Assembly (NCBI RefSeq): GCF_003119195.2
Contig: NZ_CP022254.1
Span: 1,519,001-1,583,000, forward strand
Origin: Azospirillum baldaniorum
GTDB taxonomy: Bacteria > Pseudomonadota > Alphaproteobacteria > Azospirillales > Azospirillaceae
DNA: 64,000 nucleotides
Direction of reading: 5' to 3'
The first letter of the stretch is position 1, and each line of letters begins with the position of its first letter. The notes beneath the pieces are model-generated. The model saw nothing but the letters and a program-made list of their open reading frames with translations. It was not told where the DNA came from and ran no database searches. Positions 46,763-53,941 of this stretch are shown here, piece after piece. Made by a program: the position numbers and the translations under genes.

Positions 46763-47604
46763 GAGTCGAAGATTTCGACATGTTCTCCACGCTGCTCAAG
46801 CAGCGTTCCGGCCTGGTTCTGACCCGGGACAAGGCCTACCTGCTCGAATCCCGGCTGATGCCGGTGGCGCGCAAGTGGAACATGAAGGGGCTGGAGGAGT
46901 TGGCCTCCACCGTGCGGACGCGCAAGGACGAAGCGTTGCTGCGCGACATCACGGAGGCGATGACGACCAACGAGTCGTCCTTCTTCCGCGACCAGAAGCC
47001 CTTCGACCAGTTCAAGCAGATCGTCCTGCCGAAGCTGATGGAGGCGCGGTCGGCGAAGCGGTCGATCCGCATCTGGTCGGCGGCCTGCTCGTCCGGGCAG
47101 GAGGCCTACTCGCTGGCCATGCTGCTGAGCGAGGACGCGGCGAAGCTGGCCGGCTGGCGGATCGAGATCGTCGGCACCGACATCTCCGCGGAGATGGTGG
47201 AACGCTCCAAGTCGGGCATCTACACCCAGTTCGAGGTGCAGCGCGGCCTGCCGATTCAAATGCTGGTGAAGCATTTCAAGCAGCAAGGCGACAAGTGGCA
47301 GATCAGCCAGCAGCTTCGCCAGATGGCCTCCTTCCGCGAGTTCAACCTGCTGGGCGACCTGTCCACGCTGGGGCAGTTCGACATCGTGTTCTGCCGCAAC
47401 GTGCTGATCTATTTCGACCAGCCGACCAAGACCAAGGTGCTGGAGGCGATCGCTCGCCAGATGCCGCAGGATGGCGTGCTCTATCTCGGCGGCGCGGAAA
47501 CCGTGCTGGGCATCACCGACCGCTTCAAGCCGGTGGAAGGCCAGCGCGGCCTCTACAGCCTGGGTGGTTTCCAGGTGCCGAGCGGGCTCCGGGCGGCCGT
47601 CTAA
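46759..47604 (+). CDS. cheR: Chemoreceptor methyltransferase CheR
   Basis: A 281-residue SAM-dependent methyltransferase. The N-terminal helical domain is followed by 'TNESSFFRDQKPFDQF', the SAM-binding 'RIWSAACSSGQEAYSLAML', and 'FDIVFCRNVLIYFDQPTK'. It methylates receptor glutamates. The ATG lies within the cheB stop (ATGA). Last gene of the operon, converging on a LysR gene. Confidence 0.95.
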   Translation: MRVEDFDMFSTLLKQRSGLVLTRDKAYLLESRLMPVARKWNMKGLEELASTVRTRKDEALLRDITEAMTTNESSFFRDQKPFDQFKQIVLPKLMEARSAKRSIRIWSAACSSGQEAYSLAMLLSEDAAKLAGWRIEIVGTDISAEMVERSKSGIYTQFEVQRGLPIQMLVKHFKQQGDKWQISQQLRQMASFREFNLLGDLSTLGQFDIVFCRNVLIYFDQPTKTKVLEAIARQMPQDGVLYLGGAETVLGITDRFKPVEGQRGLYSLGGFQVPSGLRAAV

Positions 47605-47618
47605 CCAGGCCCGTCTGA

Positions 47619-48524
47619 TCAGGGCGGTGTGACGGTGAGGCGGTCGGCGGCGCCTTCCTCCATGATCCAGCGGCGGAAAGCGGTGATCTTGGGCCGGTCG
47701 GCGGTGACCTCCGGGCAGACGAGGTAGTAACCGAAGTCTCCCGGCAGGGCGAGGTCGAACAACCGGGTCAGCCGCCCGCTCGCCAGCTCCTCCAACACCA
47801 GGGTGCCGCGCGCCATCGCGATGCCCTGGCCGTTCTCGGCGGCCTCGATGGCGATGCCGATCTCGTCGAAGACCATCTCGGAGCTTGGCTTCAGGTCGCC
47901 GAGCCCGGCCATGGCCAGCCACGTCGCCCAATAGCTGTGGCCGGTCTCCTCGACCAGAACATGATGGCGCAGGTCGGCCGGCTGCCGCAGCGGCGTCGAT
48001 CCCTGAAGCAGGGCCGGGCTGCACACCGGGAACACCGCGTCATCGAGGAAGCGGTCGGCCCGCAAGCCCTCCCACACCCCGAGGCCGTGGCGAAGCCCGA
48101 TGTCGATGTCGGCTTCGCGCTCGAAATCGATCTCGTGCTGGCTGACGCTGATGCGCAGATGGATTTCCGGGTGGCGGGCGCGGAAGCGGCCGATGCGGCT
48201 CATCAGCCAGCGGCTGGCGAAGGAGGGCGAGACGCTCATCGTCAGCACGCCGGAGCGCTCATGCTCCATCACCCGCTCAAGGCCGGTGGCCAGTCGCGCG
48301 AAGGCGTCGCGCACGCTGGGCAGCAGGAGCTGGCCGGCGTCGGTCAGGACGAGCGCCTGATTCAGCCGGCGGAACAGCCGGATGCCCAGCCGATCCTCAA
48401 GCGTGCGGATCTGGTGGCTGATCGCGCTCTGGGTGACGTTCAGCTCCTCCGCCGCGCGGGTGAAGCTGAGATGGCGCGCCGCCGCTTCGAAGGCGCGCAA
48501 GCCGTTGAGGGGAGGGATCTGCAT
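47619..48524 (-). CDS. GcvA-like LysR-family regulator
   Basis: A 301-residue LysR regulator of the GcvA group: 'PPLNGLRAFEAAARHLSFTR' then 'AAEELNVTQSAISHQIRTLE' form the DNA-binding domain, and 'SPSFASRWLMSRIGRF' starts the effector domain. The ATG at 48524 is preferred over an in-frame codon at 48617. It is divergent from a small DUF1127 gene, its likely target, through a palindrome at 48578-48599. Confidence 0.88.
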   Translation of the reverse strand: MQIPPLNGLRAFEAAARHLSFTRAAEELNVTQSAISHQIRTLEDRLGIRLFRRLNQALVLTDAGQLLLPSVRDAFARLATGLERVMEHERSGVLTMSVSPSFASRWLMSRIGRFRARHPEIHLRISVSQHEIDFEREADIDIGLRHGLGVWEGLRADRFLDDAVFPVCSPALLQGSTPLRQPADLRHHVLVEETGHSYWATWLAMAGLGDLKPSSEMVFDEIGIAIEAAENGQGIAMARGTLVLEELASGRLTRLFDLALPGDFGYYLVCPEVTADRPKITAFRRWIMEEGAADRLTVTPP

Positions 48525-48536
48525 GGGTCCGCATCC

Positions 48537-48564
48537 GCCGGATTGTTGCCGCCGGATTGTTGCC
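48537..48564. repeat. Perfect 14-bp tandem duplication
   Basis: GCCGGATTGTTGCC occurs twice head to tail just upstream of the LysR gene start. Confidence 0.9.
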
Positions 48565-48577
48565 CGAGCGCATGAAA

Positions 48578-48599
48578 TTCTCTCATGCAGGTTAGAGAA
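48578..48599. promoter_or_regulatory. Inverted repeat between the GcvA-like and DUF1127 genes
   Basis: TTCTCT (48578-48583) and AGAGAA (48594-48599) form a palindrome with a 10-bp spacer in the divergent promoter region. The size fits a LysR-type site. Confidence 0.5.
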
Positions 48600-48672
48600 A
48601 CCATCCTTTGCGGACAAGCCGCTTCCGGGTGCATTCCTAGGGAACGGAATTCATCAAGCGGAGTGTCGGATC

Positions 48673-48897
48673 ATGAGCAGGAGAGCGCTGGGCGCCGTTT
48701 CCACAGACCGGGGCATGGTGTCTCTCGTCGGCGCGCGGCGGTTTGCCAAGCGGGCGCTCGGGGAGGTGCTGGGAATGATCGAGCGCCACCGGCAGCGTCG
48801 CTCCCTGGCGGCGCTGGACGACCATCTGCTGCGCGACGTCGGGTTGAGCCGCACGGACGCCCGCCGCGAAGCCGACAAGGCGTTCTGGCAGGAATGA
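48673..48897 (+). CDS. DUF1127 small protein
   Basis: A 74-residue basic protein whose C-terminal half 'RSLAALDDHLLRDVGLSRTD...READKAFW' is the DUF1127 domain. In alphaproteobacteria such proteins are arginine-rich and have been linked to RNA binding and phosphate or carbon metabolism; the function here is unknown. It is divergent from a GcvA-like regulator. Confidence 0.85.
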   Translation: MSRRALGAVSTDRGMVSLVGARRFAKRALGEVLGMIERHRQRRSLAALDDHLLRDVGLSRTDARREADKAFWQE

Positions 48898-48906
48898 CAT
48901 TGAATG

Positions 48907-48928
48907 GCGGCGGGCCTGAGCCCGCCGC
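48907..48928. terminator. GC-rich hairpin between DUF1127 and ctrA
   Basis: A perfect 9-bp stem GCGGCGGGC / GCCCGCCGC with a CTGA loop lies between convergent genes. There is no T run, so intrinsic termination is uncertain. Confidence 0.45.
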
Positions 48929-48967
48929 TCACCGGCATGAATGTTAACCGTGATGGGCGGTCGGCGG

Positions 48968-49699
48968 TCAGCCGGCCGCCTGGGCCTGTTGGTGCGGGAC
49001 GCGCGGGATCGGGGACGCGTCCTCGTGCGGGTCGCGCAGCACATAGCCGCGGCCCCACACCGTCTCGATGTAGTTGTCGCCCTGGGTCGCCGCGGCCAGC
49101 TTCTTGCGCAGCTTGCAGACGAAGACGTCGATGATCTTCAGCTCCGGCTCGTCCATGCCGCCATAGAGATGGTTCAGGAACATCTCCTTGGTCAGGGTCG
49201 TGCCCTTGCGCAGGGACAGCAGCTCCAGGATGCCGTATTCCTTGCCGGTCAGGTGGAGCGGCTGGTTGTCCACCTCCACCGTGCGGGTGTCCAGGTTCAC
49301 GGTCAGGCGGCCGGTGCGGATGATGCTGTCGGAATGGCCCTTGGAGCGGCGGACGATGGCCTGGATGCGGGCGATCAGCTCGCGCTTGTCGAAGGGCTTG
49401 GTCAGGTAGTCGTCGGCGCCGAAGCCCAGACCCTTGATCTTGTGGTCCAGTTCCGACAGGCCGGAAAGAATGAGGATCGGCGTGGTCACACGGGCGGCGC
49501 GCAGGCGGCGCAGCACCTCGTAGCCGTCGATGTCCGGCAGCATCAGATCGAGGATGATGATGTCGTAATCGTACAGCTTGCCGATTTCGAGCCCATCCTC
49601 ACCGAGGTCGGTAGAGTCGACGATGTAGCCTTCCGACTGGAGCATCAGCTCGATGCTCTTGGCCGTGGAGGAGTCGTCTTCGACCAGCAGAACCCTCAT
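48968..49699 (-). CDS. ctrA: Cell-cycle/motility response regulator CtrA
   Basis: A 243-residue OmpR-type regulator strongly resembling CtrA: 'MRVLLVEDDSSTAKSIELML', phospho-acceptor Asp51 in 'ILDLMLPDIDGYEVL', 'PFDKRELIARIQAIVRRSKG' and the DNA-binding 'LTGKEYGILELLSLRKGTTL' / 'DVFVCKLRKKL'. It receives phosphate via ChpT. Unlike Caulobacter CtrA, the protein ends ...AQAAG rather than in Ala-Ala, so the ClpXP degron is not evident. Divergent from fliI across a TTAAC-rich region. Confidence 0.95.
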   Translation of the reverse strand: MRVLLVEDDSSTAKSIELMLQSEGYIVDSTDLGEDGLEIGKLYDYDIIILDLMLPDIDGYEVLRRLRAARVTTPILILSGLSELDHKIKGLGFGADDYLTKPFDKRELIARIQAIVRRSKGHSDSIIRTGRLTVNLDTRTVEVDNQPLHLTGKEYGILELLSLRKGTTLTKEMFLNHLYGGMDEPELKIIDVFVCKLRKKLAAATQGDNYIETVWGRGYVLRDPHEDASPIPRVPHQQAQAAG

Positions 49700-49765
49700 G
49701 GCGGTATCCCGATGTTAGATGGCGCGTTTCTGGCTTCCGATGCGGCGTTGCTTTCCCGCAGTTCC

Positions 49766-49861
49766 TTAACCAATTCCCTTAACAGATCGGCGCGTCTGTT
49801 TACACAAGTTAACAGACGATTCAGCTTAACGCCAGAGGCATAGCACTTCATTTAACGTTAA
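49766..49861. promoter_or_regulatory. TTAAC-rich ctrA-fliI intergenic region
   Basis: Five TTAAC (starting at 49766, 49779, 49809, 49826 and 49852) and one reverse GTTAA (49857-49861) within 96 bp. None shows the canonical 7-bp gap between TTAA halves (the closest is 9 bp). It may hold half-site CtrA binding for autoregulation. Confidence 0.4.
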
Positions 49862-49919
49862 TGTTTTTGGACGAGCATGACGCGGGCGGCATGGTGGCGG
49901 ACTTCGAGCCCACCGCAAA

Positions 49920-51323
49920 TTGCGCCGTCCGCACCCGGCTCACCCGTCCCAATTCCGTCCGCTGATCCGCAAGACCGTGCCCGCCGACGTCGCCCGCATC
50001 CTTCAGGAAATCGAGTCCGTCTCCGGCTGCAGCCGGTTCGGGCGGGTCACCGCCGTGCTCGGCCTGCTGGTCGAGGTCGGGGGGATCGAGAAGGAACTGT
50101 CGGTGGGCGGCCGCTGCATCGTCGAATCCCGCGACGGCCGGCAGGTCCCCTGCGAGGTGGTGGGCTTCCGCCAGGGCCGCGCGCTGCTGATGCCCTTCGG
50201 CTCCATCGACGGGGTCGGGCTGGGCTGCCGCGCGCTGGTGTCGGACAGCCAGCCCATGGTCTTCCCGACGGAGGCGTGGCTCGGCCGCGTCATCAACGCG
50301 CTGGGCGAGCCGGTGGACGGCAAGGGGCCGCTGCCCAAGGGGACGCATGGCGTTCCCATCCGCAACAACCCGCCACCCGCCCATTCCCGCGCCCGGGTGG
50401 GCGAGAAGCTGGACCTGGGCATCCGCGCCATCAACGCCTTCCTCACCTGCTGCCGCGGCCAGCGCATGGGCATCTTCGCCGGCTCCGGCGTCGGCAAGTC
50501 GTCGGTGATGTCGATGCTCGCCCGCTTTTCCGGCGCGGAGGTCGCGGTGATCGGGCTGATCGGCGAACGCGGGCGCGAGCTTCAGGAATTCATCACCGAG
50601 GATCTTGGGGAGGAGGGGCTGGCGCGCAGCGTCGTGGTCTGCGCCACCTCCGACGAGGCGCCGCTGATGCGCCGCCAGGCCGCCTACATGACGCTGGCCG
50701 TGGCGGAGGCCTTCCGCGACGCCGGCTGCAACGTGCTGTGCATGATGGACAGCGTGACCCGCTTCGCCATGGCCCAGCGCGAGATCGGCCTGTCCGCCGG
50801 CGAGCCGCCGACGACCAAGGGCTACCCCCCCACCGTCTTCGCCGAGCTGCCGCGCCTGCTGGAACGCGCCGGGCCGGGCCTCAGCGGGTCGGGCTCCATC
50901 ACCGGCCTGTTCACCGTGCTGGTCGAGGGCGACGATCACAACGAACCCATCGCCGACGCCGTGCGCGGCATCCTGGACGGCCACATCGTCCTGGAGCGCC
51001 AGATCGGCGAGCGTGGGCGCTATCCGGCCATCAACATCCTGCGCAGCGTGTCGCGCACCATGCCCGGCTGCAACTCTCCCATGGAGAACGAGCTGGTGAA
51101 CCACGCGCGGCGGCTGATGTCGTCCTACGACAACATGGCGGAGATGATCCGCCTCGGCGCCTACCGCAAGGGCACCGACCCGCAGGTGGACGAGGCCATC
51201 CATTTCCAGCCGGCCTTGGAGGCCTTCCTGAAGCAGGGCAAGCGCGAGGCGACCGACCTCGACAACAGCTACGCTCAGCTTGCCGCCATCTTCGGCATTG
51301 AACAGTGGCCGCCGCAAGAATGA
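49920..51323 (+). CDS. fliI: Flagellar export ATPase FliI
   Basis: A 467-residue type III export ATPase. Walker A is 'GIFAGSGVGKSSVM'; 'VIGLIGERGRELQEFI', 'CMMDSVTRFAMAQREIGLSA' and 'GEPPTTKGYPPTVFAELPRL' are typical. It energises unloading of export substrates with FliH and FliJ. The start is uncertain: TTG at 49920 or GTG at 49977, neither with a strong ribosome site. It overlaps fliJ by four bases. Confidence 0.93.
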   Translation: MRRPHPAHPSQFRPLIRKTVPADVARILQEIESVSGCSRFGRVTAVLGLLVEVGGIEKELSVGGRCIVESRDGRQVPCEVVGFRQGRALLMPFGSIDGVGLGCRALVSDSQPMVFPTEAWLGRVINALGEPVDGKGPLPKGTHGVPIRNNPPPAHSRARVGEKLDLGIRAINAFLTCCRGQRMGIFAGSGVGKSSVMSMLARFSGAEVAVIGLIGERGRELQEFITEDLGEEGLARSVVVCATSDEAPLMRRQAAYMTLAVAEAFRDAGCNVLCMMDSVTRFAMAQREIGLSAGEPPTTKGYPPTVFAELPRLLERAGPGLSGSGSITGLFTVLVEGDDHNEPIADAVRGILDGHIVLERQIGERGRYPAINILRSVSRTMPGCNSPMENELVNHARRLMSSYDNMAEMIRLGAYRKGTDPQVDEAIHFQPALEAFLKQGKREATDLDNSYAQLAAIFGIEQWPPQE

Positions 51324-51757
51324 GCAGTCTGAAGACCATCATCCGACTCCAGAAGTGGAAGCTCGACGAGAAGCGCCGGGCGCTGGCGGAGTTGCAGAAT
51401 CTCGCCGACCGGCTCCAGGCCGAGATCGAGCGGCTGAAGGAGGAGATCGCGGCGGAGCGCGACACCGCCCGCGGCAACGTCGAATACGCCTTCACCTACA
51501 GCAACTACATCCAGGCGGCGATGGAGCGCGGCAAGCGGCTGACCCAGTCGATGGGGCAGGTGGAGGCCCAGATCGCCGTCGCCACCGACGAGATGGCCGA
51601 AGCCTTCCAGGAGCTGAAGCGCTACGAGTTGGCCGAGGAAGAGCGGCTGAAGCGCGAGAAGGAAAAGCTCAAGCGCAAGGAGGCGAACATGCTGGATGAG
51701 ACCGCTCTGGTCGGTTTCCGCCGCCGCCAGCAGGAGGAGAGCGGCGTCGAATCCTGA
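51320..51757 (+). CDS. fliJ: Flagellar export protein FliJ
   Basis: A 145-residue, highly charged protein predicted to be one long coiled coil (about 5-130), as expected for the FliJ stalk of the export ATPase. The sequence itself is poorly conserved in this family, so the call rests on length, coiled-coil pattern and the ATGA overlap with fliI. Confidence 0.85.
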   Translation: MSSLKTIIRLQKWKLDEKRRALAELQNLADRLQAEIERLKEEIAAERDTARGNVEYAFTYSNYIQAAMERGKRLTQSMGQVEAQIAVATDEMAEAFQELKRYELAEEERLKREKEKLKRKEANMLDETALVGFRRRQQEESGVES

Positions 51758-51766
51758 CGGACCGGA

Positions 51767-51794
51767 CTGTTCCCATCGGCCTGTTCCCGTCAGC
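51767..51794. repeat. 14-bp imperfect tandem duplication
   Basis: CTGTTCCCATCGGC and CTGTTCCCGTCAGC lie head to tail between fliJ and the convergent diguanylate cyclase gene (12 of 14 identical). Confidence 0.75.
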
Positions 51795-51798
51795 CGGT

Positions 51799-53448
51799 TC
51801 AGGTTGCCATGGCGTTGCCGGTGGGAAGATCCGAAGTGGGAAGATCCGAATAGGCCACCACGCGCGCGCGGCCGGCGCGTTTGGCGGCGTACAGTGCCCG
51901 GTCGGCGTGCTGGAGCGCCACGGACAGGTCCGCGGCGTCCGCCGGCCAGAGCGCGACACCGATGCTGCACCCGATCCGGACGTCGAGCCCGTCGGCGGTG
52001 ATCGGAGCGGAGACGCTGTTGATGATCCGTCTGGCCACGTCCATGGCGTAGTGCGCCTGATGGCCGTCCGCCAGGGAGAGCAGCACCGCGAATTCGTCGC
52101 CGCCGAGGCGCGCGGCGAAATCCCCCTGGCGCACGCAACGGGCCAGCCGGTCGCCGATCTCCTTCAACGCCAGATCGCCGGTATGGTGCCCATGCTGGTC
52201 GTTGATCGGCTTGAACCCGTCGAGATCGATGTAGAGGATGGCGATCGCGGTCTGATCCTGCGCCGGCTGGTCCCGAAGGCGCTCCACATGGGCTTCGAAA
52301 AAGCGCCGGTTGGCGAGCCCGGTCAGGCGATCCTCGAAGGCGATGGCGCTCAGCGTCCGTCCCATCGTCCGCATCGCCTGGGCGACCTGGCTGAATTCGG
52401 ACGGGTGGACCGGGGCGGGCATGCAGGGGGCGTGGGGATCGAAGAGGTCCGACGACAGGAACGCCGCCGACGCCTTGAGATCCCGCAGGCGGCGCAGGAC
52501 CATCACCTCCATCAGAACCCAGACCCCGCCGACGATTAACAGCACCACGCCGGCCATGACGCCGGTTCCCAGCAACAGGTTCCGGTCGGCCGCGGCCAGG
52601 ATGTCGTCGCGCGCGACGGCGACGACGATCTTGGCGCCGGTTTCCTCCAGGGTCGAGAAGCCGCTGATCCGGGGAATGCCGTCCAGACCGTCGTCCTCGA
52701 TGATCCCGGCCTCCTCCTCCATGATTTTTCGAACCATCGGGTGGTCGGTCATCGATCGCCCGACAATCCCCTGCGGGTCCGGCACGCGCGCGAGGATCGT
52801 TCCTTCGGAATCGAACAGCGATACGGTTCCACCGGACTCATGGGCGATTTCGACGGACAGTTCCGCAAGCCAGTTCAAGTCCACCCCGGCCAACAGGACG
52901 CGGATGACCTTACCATCGTCACCGAGAATCGGCAGAGCCGCGACCACGCGGGGTTGCTTGCTGTTCTGCCCGATCAGGAAGTTGCTGACCGTGAAGCCGT
53001 GCGTCGTCAGAGCTTCGCGGAAATAGTCACGGTCGCCCACATTCATGGGCCGGCTCCTGTTGCTACTGCACAACAGATTGCCATCGGGGTTGAACACCCC
53101 GAAGCCGGTGCTCCAAGGATAAAGGTCGGTCGCCTGTTTCAACATCGTTGCGCAACGGTCGGGGCTCGCCTCCCGGATGTCGGGGACCAGGGTGAGAAGC
53201 TGGAGGACGCTGTGGGCCTGCTGAACGATCTGCGCCTGCTGCTGCGCGCCCCGGTCGGCGAGCAGGCGGGTGGCATCGCGCGCCCGCTCGATGTCCTGGT
53301 TGCGCTCTTGAAGCAGAAGGACGACGACCAGGCCCACCATCGGAAGAAGGGCGAGCAGGATGAAGGCCTCGAGGCGCGCGCGAAGCCCAACACGCGCCCA
53401 GAGGGTTTGGGCGCGCCTTAATATTCGTGTACGTTTCAACAGACTCAT
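51799..53448 (-). CDS. Membrane-bound dCache-GGDEF diguanylate cyclase
   Basis: A 549-residue sensor cyclase. Two helices (about 28-48 and 290-312) flank a periplasmic Cache-like sensor domain, then a short HAMP-like linker leads to the GGDEF domain (about 375-540). The active site 'LGGDEFAVL' is intact and the I-site 'RQGD' lies five residues before it, so active and product-inhibited c-di-GMP synthesis is expected. The 3' end carries a 15-bp duplication encoding SDLPT twice. Convergent with fliIJ. Confidence 0.92.
   Translation of the reverse strand: MSLLKRTRILRRAQTLWARVGLRARLEAFILLALLPMVGLVVVLLLQERNQDIERARDATRLLADRGAQQQAQIVQQAHSVLQLLTLVPDIREASPDRCATMLKQATDLYPWSTGFGVFNPDGNLLCSSNRSRPMNVGDRDYFREALTTHGFTVSNFLIGQNSKQPRVVAALPILGDDGKVIRVLLAGVDLNWLAELSVEIAHESGGTVSLFDSEGTILARVPDPQGIVGRSMTDHPMVRKIMEEEAGIIEDDGLDGIPRISGFSTLEETGAKIVVAVARDDILAAADRNLLLGTGVMAGVVLLIVGGVWVLMEVMVLRRLRDLKASAAFLSSDLFDPHAPCMPAPVHPSEFSQVAQAMRTMGRTLSAIAFEDRLTGLANRRFFEAHVERLRDQPAQDQTAIAILYIDLDGFKPINDQHGHHTGDLALKEIGDRLARCVRQGDFAARLGGDEFAVLLSLADGHQAHYAMDVARRIINSVSAPITADGLDVRIGCSIGVALWPADAADLSVALQHADRALYAAKRAGRARVVAYSDLPTSDLPTGNAMAT
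51821..51850. repeat. Perfect 15-bp tandem duplication in the cyclase gene
   Basis: GTGGGAAGATCCGAA occurs twice head to tail (51821-51835 and 51836-51850), in frame, near the C-terminal end of the diguanylate cyclase. Confidence 0.92.
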
Positions 53449-53564
53449 CCACGCACCAGCCGACCCGCTTTATTCTCATGCGGGTTGAGGAAATCAAGCG
53501 GCGAAAGCTGTGACGTGGCGCGGTGCAGCCATGCTGGACGACGGGCGAGGCGGGGATCGGAGGA

Positions 53565-53927
53565 TCAGACGCGCCGCATCCGGGCGAAAAGATGCGGGTT
53601 GTCCCAACCGGGCTGGCGGTCCTCAATGACCACACGCTGGGGGACGGGCAGGGTCCGTTCCACCGTGACCTCAACCCAGCGGGGGATCAATTCGTTGTTC
53701 AGGTCGTCGAGCACGGCGACGGCCAGGGATTCCGGTCCGGCGGTCGCCGCGGTGTCGGACAGGGCGCCGAGATAGGCGGCGACACCGTCCGGCGTGGCAA
53801 CCGCGCGGTCGGGGACGTAGCGCAGGGTCAGGCGGGTGCCGGGCGCCGGTTCCCCGTGCAGCTCCACCAGATAATCGTGGCGGGCGTCCGGGTTGGCGGC
53901 GGTGGCCAGAAACTCGCGGCGGTGCAT
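53565..53927 (-). CDS. Small hypothetical protein after the fliK-like gene
   Basis: A 120-residue protein of unknown function. It has alternating beta-strand and helix propensity, with 'RHDYLVELHGEPAPGTRLTL', 'SLAVAVLDDLNNELIPRWVE' and a C-terminal 'GWDNPHLFARMRRV'. I recognise no motif with confidence. It follows the FliK-like gene by 14 bp, so it belongs to the flagellar transcription unit. Confidence 0.6.
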   Translation of the reverse strand: MHRREFLATAANPDARHDYLVELHGEPAPGTRLTLRYVPDRAVATPDGVAAYLGALSDTAATAGPESLAVAVLDDLNNELIPRWVEVTVERTLPVPQRVVIEDRQPGWDNPHLFARMRRV

Positions 53928-53941
53928 GGCGTCCAGGCTCG

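Noticed and set aside
49766..49861. A canonical CtrA box upstream of ctrA
   Set aside because: TTAAC motifs are abundant, but no pair has the 7-bp gap between TTAA halves, so I list it only as a half-site cluster.
53565..53927. QueF-like or T-fold enzyme
   Set aside because: A faint resemblance in the C-terminal half is not enough; the catalytic Cys and Asp of QueF are not present.
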